This document shows, in pieces, positions 55,062 to 64,000 of a stretch of 64,000 bases of DNA. Numbering within the stretch: the first letter of the stretch is position 1; each line of letters starts with the position of its first letter. The notes beneath the pieces were generated by a model that searched no databases, was not told where the DNA came from, and was given only the letters and a program-made list of their open reading frames with translations. The translations under genes were made by a program, and so were the position numbers. Source of the stretch: Polaromonas sp. (GTDB lineage Bacteria > Pseudomonadota > Gammaproteobacteria > Burkholderiales > Burkholderiaceae_C); the NCBI RefSeq assembly GCF_030689685.1, contig NZ_JAUYEY010000101.1:1-64000 (forward strand). The letters run 5' to 3'.

Positions 55062-56056
55062 AGGTTGTAGAGGTCGGCTTTGTAAGCCGACAGGTTGGCG
55101 CGTTCGCGAAACCAAGCGATGGTCTCTGTCAGGCCGCGCAAGAATCCTTCGCGGCTACCGTATTGGGGTTGCCAGCTCAGAAGTTCTCGTGCTTTGGTGT
55201 TGGATGCCCACAGGCGTTCAACTTCGCTTTTCTCAGGACGCAAACGTTGTTTGTCCGTAATGATTTCGATGGTTGTGCCCATGGCCTCTGCGATGGCGTG
55301 GGCAGTGTCGCCAATAGATATTTCGAAATTACTGCCCAAGTTAATGACTTCACCAACGCCACGGTCTGACTCCAGGGCGGCGATAAAACCAGCCACTGTG
55401 TCGGCCACGTAGTTGAAGTCGCGTGTGGGCGACACCGCACCGAGTTTGATCTGACGCTGCCCATGGGCAATCTGGGTGATGATGGTCGGGATCACGGCAC
55501 GAGCGGACTGGCGTGGGCCGTAGGTGTTGAAGGGCCGCAACAGCGTAACTGGTGTACCAAACGATGAATAAAACGACATGGCAATTTGATCGGCACCAAT
55601 CTTGCTAGCCGAATAAGGCGATTGGCCTTGCAGCGGATGATCTTCGGTTATCGGCACGAAGCGCGCCGTGCCGTACACCTCGCTCGTCGACGTCTGCACC
55701 ACCTTGCTCACGCCAAGGTCGCGCGCCGCCTGGATGATGTTAAGCGTGCCCTTGATGTTGGTGTCGACGTAGGTGTCGGGCGAATGGTACGAATACGGGA
55801 TGGCGATCAGAGCTGCGAGGTGCAGCACCGCGTCGCAGTCTTTCATGGCAGTACGCACTCCGTTGGGGTCTCGCACGTCGCCAGCGAACACTTCAAACTT
55901 GCCTTTGACGTCTGCCCCGCAGTGGTCGAGCCACCCCCAGGAGTTGAACGAGTTGTAGAGTACGAATGCCCGAACATCGTAGCCCGCGCGCACAAGCGCT
56001 TCAGTAAGGTGGGAGCCGATGAAGCCGTCGGCGCCGGTAATCAGGATTTTTTTCAT
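55058..56056 (-). CDS. legB: LegB-type NAD-dependent 4,6-dehydratase
   Basis: A 332-residue extended SDR: 'ILITGADGFIGSHLTEALVR', 'VLHLAALIAIPYSYHSPDTYVDTN', active site in 'PYSASKIGADQIAMSFYSSF' (Tyr-x3-Lys) and 'TLLRPFNTYGPRQSARAVIPT'. The 'LIAIPYSY' and SARAVIPT segments are typical of LegB. It makes the 4-keto-6-deoxy-hexosamine nucleotide, entry step to the legionaminic branch. It is the first gene of the coupled legB-C-H-I-G chain, 34 bases after the flippase stop. Confidence 0.9.
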   Translation of the reverse strand: MKKILITGADGFIGSHLTEALVRAGYDVRAFVLYNSFNSWGWLDHCGADVKGKFEVFAGDVRDPNGVRTAMKDCDAVLHLAALIAIPYSYHSPDTYVDTNIKGTLNIIQAARDLGVSKVVQTSTSEVYGTARFVPITEDHPLQGQSPYSASKIGADQIAMSFYSSFGTPVTLLRPFNTYGPRQSARAVIPTIITQIAHGQRQIKLGAVSPTRDFNYVADTVAGFIAALESDRGVGEVINLGSNFEISIGDTAHAIAEAMGTTIEIITDKQRLRPEKSEVERLWASNTKARELLSWQPQYGSREGFLRGLTETIAWFRERANLSAYKADLYNL

Positions 56057-56090
56057 GAGTCGTATTAAATAATTCGTATAGACGCGGTCG

Positions 56091-57365
56091 TCAGCCGGCC
56101 GTTGACCGGAGTGCTTTCAACCAAGGCATTGGGTGTACTTTATGAGCAAGCCACCACGTACCAATAAAACTAAGCGCATGTGTCCACATGAACGCCTGCC
56201 CCGCGCCAGCAAGGCCGTTATGCTCAACGAGAATGAACATCAAAGGAATGTTTACAAGACCAGAAACAAAGGTAACCGCAGCAAGAACCTTGGTTTTGCT
56301 CTCAAAAAAAACGTAGTTGGTAACCATGTAATAACAGCCACCAAATGCAAAGCCCAGGGCGATATAAATTACGAGCTCTCCTGCTGCCCGAAAAGACTCG
56401 CCCACCAGAAAACCAAGAAACATCGGCGCCGAGAGACCAAAAGCTGCGGCGGCCGCAAACACCAAGACAAAATAAAGATAGGTCCCTCTGACAATCGCTA
56501 CACGCAAAGCCTCGGTTGGTTTTGATAGATTTTTCATGAGCCAGGGTGCGTAAGCCTTATTGAAAGACTCAGTTACGAGGCCCAGAGCTTGCCCAACCTG
56601 CAATGCAACCATGTATATGCCAGCGTGAGCTACATCGAGCAGCCTGACAATAATAAACCGGTCAGCGGCGACTATCAATAATCCGCCAATCACATGAGGT
56701 ATCAGCGGAACACCAAATTTCAAGGCATCGCGGTAGTGCACATGCCAGCCGCCGGGAAACCGCAGCAGACCATCCCTTAATAGCCACCACAGAGCAATTA
56801 TCCCAAACAGCATGACTGCCACAGACTGGCCCAGAACCCGTCCTTCCCAAGCCATTCCAACTATTAGTATCAAGACCAGCGAAACAGCCGCATTAAGCAA
56901 GCTTTGAGTTATCTGGAACGTCCCGTATTTTTTTGCTTCCCCAAAAACCTGCCAAAGTGAAAGCCGAATATTGCCAAGGAACTGGAAGCCGGAAAGCACA
57001 ACCGCCGCCAGGAGCCAATCAGAGGGCACGCCGGAGACCCCTGCCAGCCACGACCCAAATACAGCAATCAGCAGGAAGAGCACGGACGTGCTAATCACCA
57101 AAATTCCGACACAGGTGCCGACATACTCGGCCAGTTCCTTTTTCTCCATTTGGAAGTAGCGAACCCCTATGGCGCCGTGCACACTCAGGCCGGTGAATGC
57201 GCCAAACACGCTGAGCACAATGCCAAACATGGCTACGATGCCGTAGTCGGCTGGCGTGAGCACCCGGGTCAAAATCGGCAAAAGCAGGAACGGAATTCCG
57301 GCATTGAGGATGTTGGCCCCAAAATAAATCGCCGAGTTGCCGAAAAGCCTGTTCTGAGGGTTCAC
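56091..57365 (-). CDS. wzx: O-antigen/polysaccharide flippase (Wzx family)
   Basis: A 424-residue integral membrane protein with about 12 spans and the MOP-superfamily N-terminus 'NSAIYFGANILNAGIPFLLLPILTRVLTPADYGIVAM'-like arrangement (residues 10-45), then long hydrophobic stretches ending near 'FMWTHALSFIGTWWLAHKV'. It is expected to flip undecaprenyl-linked repeat units to the periplasm. Its start overlaps the wbpE stop by four bases. It is the only flippase seen in the cluster, so it must handle the full repeat unit. Confidence 0.88.
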   Translation of the reverse strand: MNPQNRLFGNSAIYFGANILNAGIPFLLLPILTRVLTPADYGIVAMFGIVLSVFGAFTGLSVHGAIGVRYFQMEKKELAEYVGTCVGILVISTSVLFLLIAVFGSWLAGVSGVPSDWLLAAVVLSGFQFLGNIRLSLWQVFGEAKKYGTFQITQSLLNAAVSLVLILIVGMAWEGRVLGQSVAVMLFGIIALWWLLRDGLLRFPGGWHVHYRDALKFGVPLIPHVIGGLLIVAADRFIIVRLLDVAHAGIYMVALQVGQALGLVTESFNKAYAPWLMKNLSKPTEALRVAIVRGTYLYFVLVFAAAAAFGLSAPMFLGFLVGESFRAAGELVIYIALGFAFGGCYYMVTNYVFFESKTKVLAAVTFVSGLVNIPLMFILVEHNGLAGAGQAFMWTHALSFIGTWWLAHKVHPMPWLKALRSTAG

Positions 57366-58480
57366 TGCAAGCTGGCCCCGTTAGCTGCGAGGCTCTGCGC
57401 AATATGGCGCTGCTCCGATGCTGTCAAACCGGGACTCATCGGCAAACTTATCACTTGTTCGGCCACTTTATCGCCCACCGGCAAATAGGTGGCACTGTCG
57501 GCCACAGCTGGCTGCTTGTTCAGCGGAATCGGGTAATGCACAGCGCTGGGGATACCGGCCTGCCTGAGCTTTTCCTGCACTGCATCGCGTTTCTGGACAC
57601 GAATGGTGTATTGCGCCCAGGCGCTGGTGTTGTGGGGTTCGATGTAAGGCAGCGCCAGTACGTTTGGCTGACTGAAGTCAGCCCTACCGGATGCAATGAC
57701 GTTGTTGTACCGCCCGGCCACTTGCTGGCGTAAGGCGATTTCTTCATCCAGTACGGCCAGCTTGGGCAGCAGGATGGCGGCTTGAAGCGTGTCCAGGCGG
57801 CTGTTCACGCCCACGCGGATGTGGTGGTAGCGCCGGTCTTGCCCGTGGCGGGCGATCTGGCGCATAACTTTGGCCAACTCATCGTCGTTGGTGAAAATGG
57901 CACCGCCATCACCATAGCAGCCCAGCGGTTTGCTGGGGAAGAAGCTGGCGCAGGCAATGGTGCTGAGATTGCAGCTTTTGCTGCCTTTGTAGCTGGCGCC
58001 AAAACTCTGCGCTGCATCTTCAATGACCGGTATGCCATGCCTGGCGGCAATGGCGTTGATGGCGTCGAAGTCTGCGCACTGGCCGTACAGGCTGACCGGA
58101 ATGATGGCTTTGGTACGCGGGGCGATGGCGGCTTCAAGCAACTTGGGGTCCAGGTTGTAAGTGCGCGGGTCGATGTCCACATAGACCGGTTTGGCACCGA
58201 GCAGGGCTACGGTTTCGGCGGTGGCAATGTAAGTAAAGCCCGGGGTGATGACTTCGTCACCGGGGCCAATGCCCAGCGCCATTTGCGCAATCTGCAGAGC
58301 GTCGGTGCCGTTGGCTACGCTGATGCAGTACTTTGCGCCGGTGTAGTCGGCTAGTTTTTCTTCGAGCTCGGCGACTTCGGGGCCAAGTATGTATTGACCG
58401 TGATCCAGCACGCGCTGGATGCCAGCGTCGATTTCGGTTTTGAGACGCCGGTATTGGCTTTTCAGGTCGATGAATTCCAT
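57362..58480 (-). CDS. wbpE: UDP-3-keto-uronate aminotransferase (WbpE/WlbC family)
   Basis: A 372-residue DegT-family PLP enzyme: 'MEFIDLKSQYRRLKTEIDAG', 'YCISVANGTDALQIAQMAL', 'VIEDAAQSFGASYKGSKSCN', PLP Lys in 'CASFFPSKPLGCYGDGGAI', 'GVNSRLDTLQAAILLPKL'. It aminates C-3 of the 3-keto-GlcNAcA nucleotide. It lies immediately downstream of wbpD, B and A, in the conserved pathway order. Its 12-base distance to wbpD and four-base overlap with wzx place it in the same transcript. Confidence 0.9.
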   Translation of the reverse strand: MEFIDLKSQYRRLKTEIDAGIQRVLDHGQYILGPEVAELEEKLADYTGAKYCISVANGTDALQIAQMALGIGPGDEVITPGFTYIATAETVALLGAKPVYVDIDPRTYNLDPKLLEAAIAPRTKAIIPVSLYGQCADFDAINAIAARHGIPVIEDAAQSFGASYKGSKSCNLSTIACASFFPSKPLGCYGDGGAIFTNDDELAKVMRQIARHGQDRRYHHIRVGVNSRLDTLQAAILLPKLAVLDEEIALRQQVAGRYNNVIASGRADFSQPNVLALPYIEPHNTSAWAQYTIRVQKRDAVQEKLRQAGIPSAVHYPIPLNKQPAVADSATYLPVGDKVAEQVISLPMSPGLTASEQRHIAQSLAANGASLQ

Positions 58481-58492
58481 GATTTTCTTAGC

Positions 58493-61338
<2,846 letters not shown>

Positions 61339-61342
<4 letters not shown>

Positions 61343-61719
61343 GACGATTTGACGGTTTCTGGGACAGGTTTGCTTTGGGCTGTGTTCATTTCCGACTTCA
61401 GCGCTTCAATCTCAAGCGTGAGGCTTTCATATTCGGCCACCTTGCGCCCCAGAAAGCGGACGGTGAGACCGGCTTTTTCGGTAACGCCCGTGGGCGTGAG
61501 CAGGTAGGCGTAAGCCAGCTTGTTCTGGCTTTTCTTGAAGCTCTGCATCTTGATAAAACCCTTGCCCAGCAATGCCTTGAGGCAATAGTTGGTTTTGCCA
61601 AGGCTCACCCCCAGCGCTTCGGCCAACTCGCGCTGGCTCAGCTGCGGGTTGGCCTCTAAAAGGCGCAAGACCTTGAGATGGTTTTCTTCTTGCAGGGAAG
61701 GGAATTCACAAGTGTTCAT
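61339..61719 (-). CDS. MarR-family EPS-associated transcriptional regulator
   Basis: A 126-residue winged-helix protein: '[47 protein letters not shown]' forms the HTH and wing (residues 13-60), then a helical tail ending in a possible coiled coil. It matches the small MarR-like regulators that accompany exopolysaccharide clusters in Proteobacteria. It is encoded first in the wbpA-led section and probably controls it. The ATG at 61719 lies inside a 15-base palindrome and has no ribosome site; a -10-like element only about 13 bases upstream points to a very short leader. Confidence 0.87.
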
Positions 61720-61741
61720 TTAGTGAACGCAGATACTAGCA
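61714..61741 (-). promoter_or_regulatory. putative promoter and autoregulatory operator of the EPS regulator
   Basis: GTTCATTTAGTGAAC (61714-61728) is a 5+5 inverted repeat that covers the start codon of the MarR gene. On the minus strand an extended -10-like TGCTAGTAT (61741-61733) lies just upstream. No good -35 is seen. If real, the transcript starts within a few bases of the ATG and the operator blocks it directly. Confidence 0.45.
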
Positions 61742-61806
61742 CGTCTTGATGGGGGGTCGTAGAAGAGAGGTGCATTGATGCGCTGCTCAGCCACCTATCG
61801 CCACCA

Positions 61807-62349
61807 TCAAAATGTCTGGGCATCACGCAATGCCAGACCTTGCTGGTCTTTGGCTGAAAGACTGGGCTGTTGGCCGATGGGCCACTGGATACCAATGGCA
61901 GAGTCATTCCACGCAATGCAACGCTCATGCTCCGGCGCATAGTAGTCGGTGGTTTTGTACAGGAAGTCCGCCGACTCGCTTGTCACCACAAACCCATGCG
62001 CAAACCCCGGCGGCACCCACAACTGCCGGTGATTTTCTTCGCTCAACTCAACGCCCACCCACTTTCCAAAAGTCGGCGAGGACTTGCGAATATCCACCGC
62101 TACATCAAACACTGCCCCGCGCACTACCCGCACCAGCTTGCCTTGGAACTGCTGGATCTGGTAATGCAGCCCGCGCAGCACGCCTTTGGCACTACGGCTG
62201 TGGTTGTCCTGCACAAACTGGTAATTGCTACCGGTTGCTATGTTGAAGGCTTTCTGGTTGAAGCTTTCAAAGAAAAAACCACGGGCGTCGCCAAATACCT
62301 TGGGTTCGATGATGAGGACGCCAGGAATGGCGGTGGAGATCACGTTCAT
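61807..62349 (-). CDS. rmlC: dTDP-4-dehydrorhamnose 3,5-epimerase
   Basis: A 180-residue cupin epimerase: 'PGVLIIEPKVFGDARGFFFE', 'FVQDNHSRSAKGVLRGLHYQ', catalytic His-Asp region 'GAVFDVAVDIRKSSPTFGKW', 'LWVPPGFAHGFVV' and 'YKTTDYYAPEHERCIAWND'. It carries out the third step to dTDP-L-rhamnose. ATG 62349 gives the normal start; the track ORF start at 62454 runs back through rmlA and a palindromic repeat. That repeat lies only 16 bases upstream, and no clear ribosome site remains, so translation may be weak. A short gap separates it from the MarR-type gene. Confidence 0.92.
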   Translation of the reverse strand: MNVISTAIPGVLIIEPKVFGDARGFFFESFNQKAFNIATGSNYQFVQDNHSRSAKGVLRGLHYQIQQFQGKLVRVVRGAVFDVAVDIRKSSPTFGKWVGVELSEENHRQLWVPPGFAHGFVVTSESADFLYKTTDYYAPEHERCIAWNDSAIGIQWPIGQQPSLSAKDQQGLALRDAQTF

Positions 62350-62364
62350 GATGAAATCTGAAGA

Positions 62365-62396
62365 CCTGGATCCCGGATCAAGCCCGGGATGACAGG
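62365..62396. repeat. palindromic '[10 protein letters not shown]' repeat at the rmlA/rmlC junction
   Basis: Arms ATCCCGG and CCGGGAT with CCTG/CAGG outer bases. On the minus strand it reads GTCATCCCGGGCTTGATCCG, a widespread bacterial intergenic palindrome. The rmlA stop codon (62378-62380) lies inside it. Confidence 0.75.
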
Positions 62397-63276
62397 AGAC
62401 CGAACAGATACTGGCCGTAACCATTCTTAGCCAGAGGTCCAGCCAGCTTTTCAAGCTGCTCGGAGGTGATAAAGCCGTTGCGCCAGGCGATTTCTTCAGG
62501 GCAAGCGATCTTCAGGCCCTGCCTGCGCTCCAGCGTGGCGATGAACTGGCCGGCTTCCAACAGGCTGTCATGCGTGCCGGTGTCCAGCCAGGCGTAGCCG
62601 CGCTGCATGATCTGCACGTTGAGCTGTCCGCGCTCAAGGTAGGCCTGGTTGACTGCGGTGATTTCGAGCTCGCCGCGCGCGCTGGGTTTCACGGCCTTGG
62701 CAATATCGGCGATCTGGTTGTCGTAAAAATACAGGCCGGTGACGGCAAAGTTGCTCTTAGGGTTGGCGGGGTTTTCCTCAATGCTCTTGGCCTTGCCGTG
62801 GCCATCGAAGGCGACGACACCGTAGCGTTCGGGGGCTTGCACATGGGAGGCAAATACCTTGGCGCCGCTGGCCTGGCTGTCAGCGCTTGAGAGCAAATTC
62901 ACAAAATCATGGCCGTAAAACAGGTTGTCACCGAGCACCAGGGCGCTAGGGGCATTGCCTACAAACTGCTCGCCGATGATGAAGGCTTGCGCCAGGCCGT
63001 CCGGGCTGGGCTGCACGGCGTATTGAGACTCATGCCCCACTGGCTGCCGTCGCCCAGCAGTTGCGTAAAGCGCGGCGTGTCTTGCGGGGTGCTGATGATT
63101 AAAACGTCACGGATACCGGCCAGCATCAGGGTGCTGAGCGGGTAATAAATCATGGGCTTGTCGTACACCGGGAGCAGTTGCTTGCTGATGGCCAGGGTGG
63201 CCGGGTGTAGCCGGCTGCCGGAGCCGCCCGCGAGGATGATGCCTTTGCGTGGAGTCATGGCCATCTTGTTTTCCAT
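62378..63276 (-). pseudogene. rmlA: glucose-1-phosphate thymidylyltransferase, frameshifted
   Basis: Two frames together make one RmlA. The first (from 63276 or 63264) has '[20 protein letters not shown]', '[20 protein letters not shown]' and ends its match at '[10 protein letters not shown]'. The second resumes at '[21 protein letters not shown]' and continues through '[13 protein letters not shown]', '[14 protein letters not shown]' and '[12 protein letters not shown]'. One base is missing near 63025 (CTCAAT where CTCCAAT would keep frame). In addition the last residues 'LLSSRA' and the stop come from a palindromic repeat. It is either a true inactive copy or a sequencing error plus a repeat-altered tail. 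Its product would make dTDP-glucose for rhamnose. Confidence 0.85.
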
Positions 63277-63278
63277 AT

Positions 63279-64000
63279 TCAAAGGATTTCGGCCAGCATG
63301 CGGTCCACGCCTTGCTGCCACGCGGGGAGCTGTAGGCCGAAGGTGGCTTGCAGCTTGGCGGTGTTTAGGCGCGAGTTGTGCGGGCGCCTGGCGGGCGTGG
63401 GGAAGGCGCTGGTGGGCACGGGGGCGACTTCTTTTGCTATTATATTAATAGCATAATGCGCACGTTCTGCTTGGGCTAACACGTGTTTTGCATACCCATT
63501 CCAGGTGGTTTCGCCGCTGGCTGCCAGATGGTAAAGGCCCGCGGCCTGCGGCTGCGCCATGGCCTGGCGAATGGCGTGGGCCGTCACATCGGCAATCAAC
63601 TCGGCGCCGGTGGGTGCGCCCCACTGGTCGTCAATCACGGTGAGTCGTTCGCGCTCCTGCGCCAGACGCAGCATGGTTTTGGCAAAGTTGCTACCGCGTG
63701 CCGCGTAAACCCAGCTAGTTCTGAAGATCAGGTGCCGGCTGCAGTGGGCCGCTATCAGCTGCTCGCCTTCGAGCTTGGTCTGGCCGTATACACTGAGCGG
63801 AGCGGGCGTGTCGGTTTCAATCCACGGCTGGCTGCCGCTGCCGTCAAACACGTAGTCGGTGGAGTAGTGCACCAGCCAGGCGCCGAGCTTGTGCGCCTCT
63901 TGCGCCAGCAGGCCGGGGGCCAACGCATTGATGAGGCGGGCAGATTCGGGCTCGCTTTCGGCCTTGTCGACTGCGGTATGTGCGGCGGCATTGACGATGA
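63279..64000 (-). CDS. rmlD: dTDP-4-dehydrorhamnose reductase (5' end outside window)
   Basis: The frame is open from the right edge to a stop at 63279, about 240 residues of RmlD: '[20 protein letters not shown]', '[14 protein letters not shown]', catalytic Tyr-Lys in '[18 protein letters not shown]', '[19 protein letters not shown]', '[20 protein letters not shown]' and the C-terminal '[20 protein letters not shown]'. The track start at 63923 is only an internal TTG. It reduces dTDP-4-keto-rhamnose to dTDP-L-rhamnose. Order rmlD-rmlA-rmlC fits the usual rmlBDAC operon, with rmlB expected outside. An AT-rich repeat copy lies within its C-terminal half. Confidence 0.92.
   Translation of the reverse strand, partial: IVNAAAHTAVDKAESEPESARLINALAPGLLAQEAHKLGAWLVHYSTDYVFDGSGSQPWIETDTPAPLSVYGQTKLEGEQLIAAHCSRHLIFRTSWVYAARGSNFAKTMLRLAQERERLTVIDDQWGAPTGAELIADVTAHAIRQAMAQPQAAGLYHLAASGETTWNGYAKHVLAQAERAHYAINIIAKEVAPVPTSAFPTPARRPHNSRLNTAKLQATFGLQLPAWQQGVDRMLAEIL
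63432..63462. repeat. AT-rich repeat inside rmlD
   Basis: TTTTGCTATTATATTAATAGC with an AT-rich core in otherwise GC-rich rmlD; on the minus strand it encodes 'YAINIIAKE'. It is related to the elements at 6500 and 15024 and lies in a region of RmlD that varies between homologues. Confidence 0.5.

Overview
The window looks like a chromosomal segment of a Burkholderiales betaproteobacterium, most likely Comamonadaceae (Polaromonas/Rhodoferax-like). This rests on high-GC coding sequence, dense collinear operons, and several small dispersed repeat families that I associate with that family. It is an inference from memory; no database search was run.

Layout. (1) 1-9.2 kb, minus strand: a fatty-acid beta-oxidation operon. 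A TetR regulator is followed by acyl-CoA dehydrogenase, a small DUF2147 periplasmic protein, a bifunctional 3-hydroxyacyl-CoA dehydrogenase/enoyl-CoA hydratase, a DUF4442 hotdog protein, a DUF559 endonuclease-like cassette framed by palindromic repeats, a thiolase, and an acyl-CoA thioesterase whose 3' end meets what looks like the tail of an IS630-type transposase. (2) 9.3-11.6 kb: a soluble PAS hybrid histidine kinase. (3) 11.7-22.5 kb: a divergent sugar-acid catabolic locus. Two SDRs and an FAH-family hydrolase lie on the minus strand. A GntR/FCD regulator, a complete TRAP transporter, an altronate-dehydratase-type enzyme, an Ldh-type oxidoreductase and a mannitol-dehydrogenase-family reductase lie on the plus strand. 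(4) 22.6-26.6 kb: slmA, a TctE/TctD-like two-component pair and argB. (5) 26.7-64 kb, all minus strand: a Wzx/Wzy-type surface polysaccharide (probably O-antigen) cluster, read from the right edge leftwards.

The polysaccharide cluster contains gene sets for five activated sugars. These are dTDP-L-rhamnose (rmlD partial, rmlA frameshifted, rmlC), UDP-2,3-diacetamido-uronate (wbpA, B, D, E), a CMP-legionaminic-acid-like nonulosonate (legB, C, H, I, G, F with a CBS-guanylyltransferase), UDP-L-FucNAc (fnlA, B, C with wbuB) and UDP-D-QuiNAc or a relative (WbpM-like dehydratase plus WbpV-like reductase). It also holds a flippase, a polymerase, an initiating sugar transferase, an O-antigen ligase and an EPS-type MarR regulator. 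Two separate N-acetyl-sugar amidotransferase/HisH/HisF triads suggest that two residues carry acetamidino groups, or that one residue is amidinated twice. Both HisF paralogues have lost a catalytic aspartate of true HisF. A complete IS5-type element sits inside this operon between intact genes.

Most notable for follow-up: the double amidination system with an extra class-III aminotransferase/SDR/acyltransferase module and an unrecognised 492-residue glycosyltransferase-like protein; the DUF559 gene whose start and stop codons lie in its flanking repeats; AT-rich repeats that have become signal-peptide coding sequence; and rmlA, which carries both a one-base frameshift and a repeat-derived C-terminus.
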